Positions 1 to 7,330 of a stretch of 7,771 nt of DNA are shown here, in pieces. Both the position numbers and the translations under genes were made by a program. A model generated the notes under the pieces. The model was not told where the DNA came from and ran no database searches. It worked only from the letters and a program-made list of their open reading frames with translations. Position 1 is the stretch's first letter; every line of letters starts with the position of its first letter. Where the stretch lies: assembly GCA_023427575.1 (NCBI GenBank), contig JAEZAY010000203.1, positions 1-7,771 of the forward strand. The letters are read 5' to 3'. Source of the stretch: Bacteroidota bacterium. GTDB taxonomy: Bacteria > Bacteroidota > Bacteroidia > Chitinophagales > Chitinophagaceae.

Positions 1-698
1 CCCTTCAATACACGGTTGTGAACGTTTTGCCGCACGATACCGAATCGTTTACCCAGGGGCTGTTCTTTTACAATGGCCAGCTTTACGAAAGCACCGGCAA
101 CTTCAATACCTCCTGGATCGGACCCGTGGATATGAGTACGGGCAAGATCGATAAAAAAGTAACCCTCGAACCCCAGTATTTCGGCGAAGGCAGTACCATC
201 CTGAACGATAAGGTTTATTATCTGACCTGGCAGACCAACAAAGGCTTTGTTTATGATCTGAAAACGTTTAAAAAAATCGGGGAATTTAATTACCCTACAG
301 AGGGCTGGGGACTTACTCACGATGGTCAGCATCTGATCATGAGCGCCGGGACAAGCGAATTATATTATCTGGATCCTGAATCTTTTCAGATCTCCAAAAC
401 GGTAACAGTAACCGACCACCTCGGCCCGGTACCAAATCTGAATGAGCTTGAATATATCGGGGGTCATGTGTTTGCCAACCAATGGCAAACATCATATATA
501 CTAAAGATTGATCCCTCTAATGGCAAAGTGGTTGGACGGCTTGATCTGCGGAATGTACAGGAGGAGCTTTTTAAGGACGATCCCGGCTTCAGTGATTCCG
601 ATCAATCGCTGAATGGAATTGCCTGGGACAGCACCAGCAATAAATTATATATAACCGGAAAAAAATGGCCGGCCATGTATGAAATAAAAATCCAGTAA
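1..698 (+). CDS. Glutaminyl-peptide cyclotransferase (glutamine cyclotransferase), 5'-truncated by window edge
   Basis: The enzyme converts N-terminal glutamine of peptides to pyroglutamate, releasing ammonia; bacterial members are usually secreted or lipid-anchored five-bladed beta-propellers of the plant/bacterial type (Glu_cyclase_2). The reading frame stays open to the left edge, giving LQYTVV before the GTG at 18. That GTG is therefore an internal valine, and the signal sequence plus roughly 30 residues are missing. Counting the valine at 18 as residue 1, the family landmarks are all present: FTQG (Q13), FGEG (E57, matching the essential Glu of papaya cyclase), LTW (W71), GWG (W97), LNELE (N142/E143), NQW (W156), LNGIAWD (N199) and TGKKWP (K215). 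The matches to papaya active-site residues are from memory of the family. The active site looks intact. The gene ends at TAA 696-698, 12 bp from the stop of the convergent methyltransferase gene, and is not part of that operon. Confidence 0.93.
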   Translation, partial: LQYTVVNVLPHDTESFTQGLFFYNGQLYESTGNFNTSWIGPVDMSTGKIDKKVTLEPQYFGEGSTILNDKVYYLTWQTNKGFVYDLKTFKKIGEFNYPTEGWGLTHDGQHLIMSAGTSELYYLDPESFQISKTVTVTDHLGPVPNLNELEYIGGHVFANQWQTSYILKIDPSNGKVVGRLDLRNVQEELFKDDPGFSDSDQSLNGIAWDSTSNKLYITGKKWPAMYEIKIQ

Positions 699-710
699 TT
701 CCATACCCCG

Positions 711-1607
711 CTAGAGCCCGGCTACATAAATCAGCGAGCTGGCTCTTTCAGTTCCTGTCATCGCTTTCAGGTTAGAAATTCCCCCCCGGATAAAGGCCGG
801 GATAATGTTTTGCCTTCCGGTTTTATATTGCTCACTAAGCAGGCTAACGTAAAAACTATCGAACCACATTGGTTTAACTGCCCGCATCCCAAACCCATGC
901 GCCACCAGCAATTTTTTCATGGAACCCGGTGAAAAATGATACAGATGGCGGGGAACATCATAGGCGGCCCAGAATTCCTTATACCCCGATGCATCCCCGG
1001 AAGTATAATTCGGAACGGCAATCACCAGAATTCCATCGGGTTTCAGAAGCCGGTGAAAAGTATTCAGATACCCATGCAGATCATGCACAAGTTCCAGCAC
1101 ATGCCAGAGTGTAATAACATCATAGCTTTTTTCGGGAAGCTGGTAGATTTCTTCGGAGGGTTTAAGCTCAAGTTCATACAATTGTTTTGCTCGCCGTATA
1201 GCATCGGTATCGGGTTCAAGGGCTGTAACATTCCAGCCTGCATTCTTCATAAACGAAGCAAAGGCCCCCACCCCGGCTCCTATATCGAGCAGGGAACCAT
1301 TGGATTTTCCGCTTAACTTCTTAACCAGGTCAAGCTTCAGCCCCAGGGTATGGTTTCTCACTTTATGATAAAGAGTGTTCACCAATCCCTTACGGGTATT
1401 GGTATGCGAAACATAATCCTCCGACTTATAATATTTCCCAATCGAGCCGATAGCAGGCACATCCTGGGTAAAGCGGAGGGTACAGTTTTCGCATTCCCAA
1501 ATCGAAAACAATTGTTTGGAAACAGTATGGTCTCTGGCTTCAAACAGAAAATTGATCCGTTGCGAATCGCAGGCAGGACAACTGGTATAATGAATGATTT
1601 CTTCCAC
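711..1607 (-). CDS. Class I SAM-dependent methyltransferase with N-terminal Cys4 zinc-knuckle
   Basis: Predicted cytoplasmic methyltransferase of the Methyltransf_11/23 (UbiG-like) type, 298 residues; substrate unknown. The N-terminus has a CPAC (C10, C13) and CENC (C39, C42) pair that probably binds zinc. A conserved linker follows (KYYKSEDYVSH, 58-68). The Rossmann domain begins at motif I LLDIGAGVGAF (106-116), with the acidic SAM ribose-binding residue in ALEPD (E131), the motif around YDVITLWHVLELVHD (162-176) and LLKPDGILVIAVPN (187-200). A later DVPRHLYHFSP (217-227) is typical of this Bacteroidota family. One oddity is Leu173, where relatives usually have His (HVLEH). The start is taken as GTG at 1607: no ATG precedes the first CxxC, and no Shine-Dalgarno sequence is visible. 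It is the last gene of the predicted operon, 42 bp after the HU-like gene. The family assignment is firm; the target (small molecule, lipid or sugar) is open. Confidence 0.9.
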   Translation of the reverse strand: MEEIIHYTSCPACDSQRINFLFEARDHTVSKQLFSIWECENCTLRFTQDVPAIGSIGKYYKSEDYVSHTNTRKGLVNTLYHKVRNHTLGLKLDLVKKLSGKSNGSLLDIGAGVGAFASFMKNAGWNVTALEPDTDAIRRAKQLYELELKPSEEIYQLPEKSYDVITLWHVLELVHDLHGYLNTFHRLLKPDGILVIAVPNYTSGDASGYKEFWAAYDVPRHLYHFSPGSMKKLLVAHGFGMRAVKPMWFDSFYVSLLSEQYKTGRQNIIPAFIRGGISNLKAMTGTERASSLIYVAGL

Positions 1608-1649
1608 AATGATAAAATGAAGTGAAACGCGTACGAAACATAAAACGGA

Positions 1650-2267
1650 TCAGTCGGAAAGCACTTTCTGCTGATTGGCCGTAGATTCCACGGTAGACCC
1701 GGTTTTATTAAAATACAGAAAAATGGCAATGATAGCGATCAAGGCCAGGATCGCCGCATACAGCCACCATTTCTGTTTTTTTACCGTTGTGCCTTCATTC
1801 AAATACTCACTCATTTCCAGGTTGGTAACCTCCCGGTCGCCTACCAGCATAATATGTTTTGAATCTGAATGAAGCACTCTTTCGGCTGCTACGGACTGAA
1901 GATAAGCTTCCACGGGAGCCTCCGGTTCAAATCGGATGTCTCCGGACAGATCCTGCGTAAATACACCTACATCGGGCCATATAAACTGTCCGTTATTACG
2001 AATTTCATTGCGCATTTCCTGCGCCCACTGATTGTAGATTTGAATAGCTTCATAATCGGCCACCTGCCGGCATGCTGCCAGGTAAGAAAAGAAGTCCTTT
2101 TCCGGAGCATCAAAATATTTATCAAAGCGGTAATGAAAACTGGGCGGCAGGATCTGCCGGTTGATGAAATCACTCTGCGCCGGTTTCCGCTCCACATACA
2201 CGGTTCCAACCCCCGGAATGCTGATGCTTTTATTTTGAAGTAAATAAGTGTTCAGGTCGGCTATCAT
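1650..2267 (-). CDS. HU-CCDC81-type tandem HU-like domain membrane protein, without SPOR domain
   Basis: I place the start at the ATG at 2267 (205 residues, MIADLNTYLL); a TTG at 2288 would add only seven unlikely residues. A GAGGA sequence lies just upstream of this ATG. Two HU/IHF-fold units of the bacterial HU-CCDC81 type are recognisable: the first at about residues 1-48 with the hairpin SIPGVGTVYV (15-24), the second at about 55-115 with IWPDVGVF and GDIRFEP. A low-complexity linker leads to KKQK and a single membrane helix (about 167-186). By the positive-inside rule the HU-like domains are cytoplasmic. Only about 19 polar residues follow the helix, then a stop. Bacteroidota relatives commonly carry a periplasmic SPOR (peptidoglycan-binding) domain there; it is absent, and the 42-bp gap to the next gene leaves no room for a remnant. 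Published domain analysis of the family suggested a chromosome-partitioning or envelope link; a role here is inference. Confidence 0.87.
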   Translation of the reverse strand: MIADLNTYLLQNKSISIPGVGTVYVERKPAQSDFINRQILPPSFHYRFDKYFDAPEKDFFSYLAACRQVADYEAIQIYNQWAQEMRNEIRNNGQFIWPDVGVFTQDLSGDIRFEPEAPVEAYLQSVAAERVLHSDSKHIMLVGDREVTNLEMSEYLNEGTTVKKQKWWLYAAILALIAIIAIFLYFNKTGSTVESTANQQKVLSD

Positions 2268-2312
2268 GTTCCTCGGTGTGAATCGCAAATATAATCCTTC
2301 AGGTATGAATAT

Positions 2313-3956
2313 CTATTGCTGATTGAAATTGTAAACGATACCCCCCAGAATATTAAATCCGAAAGCCTCGTACCGGTTCCATCTTTCATAGCGGTTGTTA
2401 AGCAGATTATTCATCTGGAGCCAGGTATTAACGTTTTTGGTGATCCGGAACTCCGCTCCCGCATTGAGATCAAAAGCCCCTTCACCTTTATAAGCCCCGT
2501 CGGGACGCCGGTATTGCGCTCCGTCAAAAAGCCAGAGATCCGATCTGAACCAGAGGTCTTTCGCAAGCTGCCAGCGAAGCTGGGCACTTAGTTCAAGAGG
2601 AACAAGGCCCCAGGCCTTTTCTTCTCTTTCAATTTTGCTGAACCGATACCAGTCGAATGTTCCTTTGGCGCTGAACTTTTCGCCAACGGTATAGGCGGCT
2701 TCCAGATGGGTCTGGAAAATATTCAGTTTCGGCTCATACACCATCAGAAAGTTATGTTTGTCGTTCATGTAATTGTTGACAAACAATTGCGCATTGTGAT
2801 GCTGCTGAATGCCGACTTTGGCCGAGTAGCTGAGATGGTTTCCGATAGATCCTTTAAAACCGGCATAACCCTCATACACACGCGCATTCTGCAATGAATC
2901 CGGAGCAGCCAGCCATGGATTGATGGATGCAAAACGCTGGTAAGAACCTTTGTTGAAATAACCAATATATCCAACCTGGAATGTAAAGCGCTGGTCGTTG
3001 GTGGTTATATCACCCATCAGGTTCGGCAAGAGGTGGAATGAACCATTATCCCAGGAAGGCGTCAACCCCGCATGCAGGTAGAAATTTGGATTTTTGAAAC
3101 TGAATGCCGGTTTGATCTGAATAATATTGTTATTGTCGGTTATTTTAGTCAGCCTGTTTAAACGGTAATTGGTAAGATCAGCCGTAATTCCGAGGTTAAA
3201 TGCGTTAAAGTCGCCAAAACGTTTGGAAACCGGAAGGTCGAAAACCGTATTTGCTTCAGACCCTTTTTCAAGATGATTGTCTTTAAAATAAGAAATCCGC
3301 ACCGAGGGATTATAGGTTAGTCCGAAATCCGTTGGAACAATGTTGCGCAAACTAAGCCTGCCTTCAATCGTCTGAAAAAACTGTTCAAAATCCTTTTTTG
3401 GCAACAGATCTTTTAAGCTGTCGGGGGCGCCGTACAAAAAATAATTATCACTTTTAAACCCAAGTCCGCCGGTCCATTCCAGGTTATTGGGTGTTTTGTA
3501 AGTGACCCCGGCACCCACGCTGGTTGCGCTGTTTTTCTGATGTTTCAGATCGCCCTTGGACGAAACATGGCTCGCATAAATATTATAAAATGTATTTTCC
3601 TTATCGCCAAAACTGAACCCCGCTTTCAGGTATGGAAGGTGAACGGTGCCCACCCCGGCTTTGATAAAATTGCTGTAACCCCAGTCGGCCGATGTATCCG
3701 CATCCAGTGCCACCGGCTTTAGCTCTGCCGGCTGATAGGTGAACAACAGGTTTTCGGCCGGAATGTTATAGGTGAGTGCAGGTGGATTCGGATCTGCAAC
3801 CGGAGGTGCCGCGTTAAAGTTCACCTTGGCGGCTTCTCTTAAAACGGGCTTGAAGGTAGAGGTAATATCAATTGTTCGGCGTTTGGTCGTGTCCTGGCTG
3901 TAGCCGTTCAGAACAAGTGATGCAAGTATTATAGTGGCAATAGATCCTTTAATCAT
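2313..3956 (-). CDS. Outer-membrane beta-barrel, plugless TonB-receptor-like protein paired with TPR protein
   Basis: The ATG at 3956 gives 547 residues with a compact signal peptide (MIK, hydrophobic core, then GYSQ, cleaved near residue 20-21). An in-frame ATG at 3983 would add MFEPINLNK, giving 556 residues; I prefer the shorter form because the longer one puts an odd n-region before the signal and the AT-rich AATAAA lies just before 3956. After the signal comes a conserved-looking segment, ITSTFKPVLREAAKVNFNA (31-49), then a proline-rich linker with LTYNIPAENLLFTYQP. From about residue 95 to the end, alternating aromatic/polar strands fill a barrel. The C-terminus (NLLNNRYERWNRYEAFGFN, then VYNF) resembles that of TonB-dependent receptors, but about 75 residues before the barrel are too few for a plug domain. 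Proteins of this layout sit beside a large TPR protein in many Bacteroidota. It is probably co-transcribed with the TPR gene, 44 bp away. Function unknown; the automatic name would be TonB-dependent receptor. Confidence 0.87.
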   Translation of the reverse strand: MIKGSIATIILASLVLNGYSQDTTKRRTIDITSTFKPVLREAAKVNFNAAPPVADPNPPALTYNIPAENLLFTYQPAELKPVALDADTSADWGYSNFIKAGVGTVHLPYLKAGFSFGDKENTFYNIYASHVSSKGDLKHQKNSATSVGAGVTYKTPNNLEWTGGLGFKSDNYFLYGAPDSLKDLLPKKDFEQFFQTIEGRLSLRNIVPTDFGLTYNPSVRISYFKDNHLEKGSEANTVFDLPVSKRFGDFNAFNLGITADLTNYRLNRLTKITDNNNIIQIKPAFSFKNPNFYLHAGLTPSWDNGSFHLLPNLMGDITTNDQRFTFQVGYIGYFNKGSYQRFASINPWLAAPDSLQNARVYEGYAGFKGSIGNHLSYSAKVGIQQHHNAQLFVNNYMNDKHNFLMVYEPKLNIFQTHLEAAYTVGEKFSAKGTFDWYRFSKIEREEKAWGLVPLELSAQLRWQLAKDLWFRSDLWLFDGAQYRRPDGAYKGEGAFDLNAGAEFRITKNVNTWLQMNNLLNNRYERWNRYEAFGFNILGGIVYNFNQQ

Positions 3957-4000
3957 TTTATTTAAGTTGATCGGTTCGAACATACTGTTGGCGTTTAAGA

Positions 4001-7000
4001 TTATCCGCTGATCCGGCTGTTTTTGGCTTCTTCTTCTACCACCTGTTTTAATTTCCGTTCGGCCTCCTGCCGGAGATCTTCCATTTTCGCATTGTCGATC
4101 ACACTCTGGAAAGTGGCTTTTGAATTGAAATAATCTTTTTGGCGGAAGTATACATCACCTAAAAGTATATACGCTTTTGTAACCCATAGTTCGTAGGAGC
4201 CCGATTTGTTGATCACCTCGAAGGCTGCTTTTTCAGCATCGCTCAGGCGGTTCAATCCAAGATAACAATTGGCGATTTCATATCTCGCTTCGGCACCATA
4301 TGCAGCCTTGCTTAGCCCGGCCACCGTACGGTAATTGGCAATGGCAAGATCGCATTGATTGCCTGCCTGGTATGAACGCGCGATGACCATGTTCGCCAGT
4401 ACCCGGTCGTCGGTACCTGCACTTTTCTGCTCCAGCAATTGTTTTGCATTGTCAACGGCCTCATTCCATTTTTTCAGTTCAAACTGGCTGCGAAGCAAAC
4501 CACGCATGCCTTCCATCAAGCTTTCCTGCCCCGATGCAAAATCCTTTAACCGGGTATAATACTTTTCGGCTTTTTCGTAGTTTTTCAGGTCGAAATAGTT
4601 CAGGCGCGCCGCCTGTAACAATGATTTTTCACCAAATTTATGCGGCACCCGGTCGGCCAGGATCTCGTACCCCGAGGCTGCCTTCGCCCAATCTTTCTGA
4701 TTCAGGTAGATCTCACTTTTGTAATACAGCGCATCGATAGAATGTTTCCCTTCCGGAAATTTAGAGAGATAATCCTCAAACTTCCGGGCTGCTGCAGGGA
4801 AGTTTCCATTATTGAATTGAACTTCCGCCTCTTCGTACGCAAGCTGATCTTCTTCATTCACCGTTATTTCCAATCCCATTGTGCGGGCAAATTCAACATA
4901 TTCCGCGCTGCGGCCCTCTTCTACAAAAATCGCTTTCGCATTGTCGAGCCCTTCCTGCGCATCCGTTGAGTTTGGAAACTGCTTTAAAAGCCGGGTATAC
5001 TCAGCCAGCGCTTCCTTGTTATTGCCCAGGTTATAATATGCCAGGCCCAAACGCAGATGCGCTTTTGGTTTTAAAGATTCATTGGCGCCGCCGATTACGT
5101 TTTTAAGAAATGGGACCGCTTCCCGGAACTGTTCGTTTGCCAGATAGGTATTCGCAATCTCCATATTGGCATCCGGAATCAATGAAGAAGAAGGAAACAA
5201 CCGGCTTAGTGATGAAAGCAGACTGGTTTTTTCCCTGCCATTGGTTACACCGGCAATCATTGCTTTCTGGAAAGTGGCATAGTCGGAAGAAGGCCATGAA
5301 TAACCAATTACCTTATCGTACATTGCCGTGGCTCTCTTATAATCTCGGTTCATATAATAACAATCGGCCGAACGCACATAAGCATCCTGCTCAATCAGGG
5401 GAGCGTTTAATGGCGGATTGGAAGTCACCTGTTCGAAGAAGCCGAGGGCCTGCCGGTAATTTTCTTTTTTCAGGTATGCATATCCGAGATTATAGCGTGC
5501 ATTAACGGGCTTTACATCTCCATTCGAGGCGCCGGATTTCAGGTATTCATGGAAATAGCGGATCGCTTCATCAATATTGTTAAGCCGATAGGCAATCTCG
5601 CCTCGCCAGAATAAAACAAAGGGCAGTACCGAACGGTTATCGGGATGCCTTTCCGCCTTTGTCAGCAATTCATTGGCCGAAACCAGCATCCCATCATTCA
5701 CCAGTTCCGTTGCTCTTCCGTAATAGATTTTTGGGAGAACTGCCCGGGTGGCCGCCGATGGATTGGGCAAAGACTCGATCATTGCCAGCGCATCACGGTA
5801 GTTATTGGTATTCGCCAACACATTTACCAGCAGCTCGGTTGCCTCGCGCTGATAGGTTGAATTGGGATACGTGGATAGAAAATTTTGAAATTCTGTGAGG
5901 GCTACATCCTGATAGCCGAGTTCATATGACAGTTTCGCGTAATTGAACATTGAAATTTCGCGCTGCACTTCATTGCTGCTATTTGCCGAACAAAACAAAA
6001 ACGCGTTGCGGGCATTCGCCTTCTGCCCTGTTTTCAGATAGGCATCGCCCAGCAGGTACATGGCATTTTGAGAAAGGGAATCCTCCTTGCCGCTAAGCTG
6101 CCTGAATCCTTCGATGGCCTTCGGAAGGTTACCGGACTTATAATAGCTGTATGATAATTCGTACAGATCTTCTCTCTTGACCTTATCCGATTTATTAACG
6201 TACGATTCCAGGTATGGGAGCGCCTTATCGTATTGCTGCCTTTCAAAGTAAGCATGTCCAACAAGTTGCCGGAGCTCCGTATCGTAATACTGGTCGCCTT
6301 TCTGAAGGCGGTTTTCAACATAGCTCAGGGCTTTGTCCTTCTGATTGGTACTGTAGTTAATTGTGGCAATATAATAAGGAACGATTTTTCCGTATTCAGG
6401 ATGATTCTCCACTACGGTAAACGCGTCCAGCGCGTCCTTATAGTTCTTATCATAAAAAGAGATAAAACCATAATAATAGTTTGCATCCTGGTAGTTGGGA
6501 TCCGATGAGCTGGTACGGATCGCGTTGAGTAAGGGTTTCGCCTGGTCAAACTGTTTCAGCGTAAAATAGGAATAACCCTGATGAAACTTCATATCGGCAA
6601 TCTCGCGGTTGCTGAGATTGGCAAGGTTTGCATTTTCATACGCGGAAATGGCTTCACTGTAATTTTCCTTACGGAAATGATATTCGGCCAGATGGAAATT
6701 CATCATCTGAACTCTTGCCGCATTGTCTTCAATTTCTATAAACTCCTTTGCTGATTCAAGCGCTCTTTCTTCATTCTGCTTTAGCGCGCAAACCGTAGCA
6801 TAATAGCGTACGTCCTGATAATTCAGGGCCTGATTACTTCTGTCGGTTTCGCGGAGCTTAAGCTGCAGTTCCTTTAAAAGCGGGTATGCCAGGCTATACT
6901 GTTCTTTCTGAAAAAATTCCCTTGCCTGATTAAATGTTTCATGAGGATCGTTGATGAAACGGGTTTGCTGGCCATAAGAAACCTGAAAAAAAACTGCCAG

Positions 7001-7027
7001 AAGGATAATAACCGATGCTTTTTTCAT
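4001..7027 (-). CDS. Large secreted tetratricopeptide-repeat protein (about 1000 residues)
   Basis: A 1008-residue protein starting at ATG 7027 with a clear signal peptide (MKK, hydrophobic ILLAVFFQVSYG, cleavage near residue 19-20). There is no lipobox cysteine, so it is probably a periplasmic or outer-membrane-associated soluble protein. Nearly all the rest is TPR solenoid: helix pairs with the W/Y-LG-Y-A-F-P pattern recur about every 34-37 residues, for example AEYHFRKENYSEAISAYENA (114-133), GHAYFERQQYDKALPYLESY (257-276), LGYAYLKKENYRQALGFFEQ (514-533), GLAYYNLGNNKEALAEYTRL (661-680) and DVYFRQKDYFNSKATFQSVI (958-977). A non-TPR break at about 699-728 is followed by a second array whose units (LSKFPEGKHSIDALYYKSEIY, 754-774) recall the BamD/YbgF-like TPR type. 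It is the first gene of the operon, with the barrel gene next. TPR arrays bind proteins, so a scaffold or chaperone for an outer-membrane complex is the natural inference. No gene-specific function is known to me. Confidence 0.92.
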   Translation of the reverse strand: MKKASVIILLAVFFQVSYGQQTRFINDPHETFNQAREFFQKEQYSLAYPLLKELQLKLRETDRSNQALNYQDVRYYATVCALKQNEERALESAKEFIEIEDNAARVQMMNFHLAEYHFRKENYSEAISAYENANLANLSNREIADMKFHQGYSYFTLKQFDQAKPLLNAIRTSSSDPNYQDANYYYGFISFYDKNYKDALDAFTVVENHPEYGKIVPYYIATINYSTNQKDKALSYVENRLQKGDQYYDTELRQLVGHAYFERQQYDKALPYLESYVNKSDKVKREDLYELSYSYYKSGNLPKAIEGFRQLSGKEDSLSQNAMYLLGDAYLKTGQKANARNAFLFCSANSSNEVQREISMFNYAKLSYELGYQDVALTEFQNFLSTYPNSTYQREATELLVNVLANTNNYRDALAMIESLPNPSAATRAVLPKIYYGRATELVNDGMLVSANELLTKAERHPDNRSVLPFVLFWRGEIAYRLNNIDEAIRYFHEYLKSGASNGDVKPVNARYNLGYAYLKKENYRQALGFFEQVTSNPPLNAPLIEQDAYVRSADCYYMNRDYKRATAMYDKVIGYSWPSSDYATFQKAMIAGVTNGREKTSLLSSLSRLFPSSSLIPDANMEIANTYLANEQFREAVPFLKNVIGGANESLKPKAHLRLGLAYYNLGNNKEALAEYTRLLKQFPNSTDAQEGLDNAKAIFVEEGRSAEYVEFARTMGLEITVNEEDQLAYEEAEVQFNNGNFPAAARKFEDYLSKFPEGKHSIDALYYKSEIYLNQKDWAKAASGYEILADRVPHKFGEKSLLQAARLNYFDLKNYEKAEKYYTRLKDFASGQESLMEGMRGLLRSQFELKKWNEAVDNAKQLLEQKSAGTDDRVLANMVIARSYQAGNQCDLAIANYRTVAGLSKAAYGAEARYEIANCYLGLNRLSDAEKAAFEVINKSGSYELWVTKAYILLGDVYFRQKDYFNSKATFQSVIDNAKMEDLRQEAERKLKQVVEEEAKNSRISG

Positions 7028-7330
7028 CTGTACTATTGTCTTTATGTTTGCTAAAGCAGTCTTTCACTAAGATATCCCGGTTGATGGGAAGGCTTATAAG
7101 ATGCTAACGGGTAAAGATTCTATTTATTTTTTCATCAGCCAAACCAGATTCCAAACACCTGTGGATAACCGGCAGGATTAACAGGATTTTAAAACTTTGA
7201 TGCTCGGCATTTGATTTTTTCTGAATGAGCCCTGGCTTTCATTTCAATTATCATCCAGCACATATTGTATGGTTCAAAACCGCAAGATCCGCTAAGCTTA
7301 TAATAAAAATCATTCCAGAAAAAGCAAGGA
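7028..7330. other. Non-coding stretch upstream of the operon (leader/promoter region)
   Basis: About 300 bp with no credible gene on either strand. The promoter of the minus-strand operon should lie here. I find no good match to the Bacteroidota sigma consensus (TTG, about 20 bases, TAnnTTTG); the nearest -7-like string is TATCTTAG at 7074-7067 (minus), without a matching TTG. No Shine-Dalgarno sequence precedes the ATG at 7027, as is usual in this phylum. A short direct repeat at 7173-7190 is listed separately. Confidence 0.6.
7173..7190. repeat. Short direct repeat CAGGATTAA / CAGGATTTT
   Basis: Two adjacent 9-mers, CAGGATTAA (7173-7181) and CAGGATTTT (7182-7190), follow GGATAACCGG. Read on the minus strand this is AATCCTGTTAATCCTG. 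From memory, short strings of this AATCCTG type recur between genes in many Bacteroidota genomes, so it may be a fragment of a dispersed intergenic repeat. The direct repeat is seen; the wider family is inference. Confidence 0.45.

Larger units (their letters stand above)
711..7027 (-). other. Predicted four-gene operon: TPR protein - OM barrel - HU-CCDC81 membrane protein - methyltransferase
   Basis: Four minus-strand genes follow one another with gaps of 44 bp (17 bp with the longer barrel start), 45 bp and 42 bp. No convincing hairpin-plus-T terminator is seen in the gaps, and there is a 744-bp non-coding stretch before the first gene. This spacing supports one transcript starting upstream of 7027. 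The products cover three compartments: exported TPR and barrel, inner-membrane HU-like protein, cytoplasmic methyltransferase. Co-transcription is inferred from spacing only, and a separate promoter within a gap is possible. Confidence 0.7.

Noticed and set aside
18..20. GTG at 18 as the true start of the cyclotransferase
   Set aside because: The upstream in-frame residues QYTV fit the family's conserved beginning, and a signal or lipoprotein leader is expected before them, so the gene continues beyond the left edge.
936..1316. Plus-strand open frame of 126 codons opposite the methyltransferase gene
   Set aside because: Shadow of the methyltransferase; no family features and no start signal.
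1379..1729. Minus-strand open frame of 116 codons bridging the HU-like and methyltransferase genes
   Set aside because: It overlaps both real genes out of frame. The junction is fully explained by the HU-like gene stop at 1650 and the methyltransferase GTG at 1607.
5110..5505. Plus-strand open frame of 131 codons opposite the TPR gene
   Set aside because: Antisense to a strongly supported coding sequence, no recognisable domain, and its codon pattern is that of a shadow frame.
7067..7074. TATCTTAG (minus strand) as a -7 element for the operon
   Set aside because: One mismatch to TAnnTTTG and no TTG at the expected distance upstream; the position is plausible but the match is no better than chance.
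7271..7281. GGTTCAAAACC as a tRNA T-arm
   Set aside because: No matching acceptor, D or anticodon stems can be placed around it on either strand.
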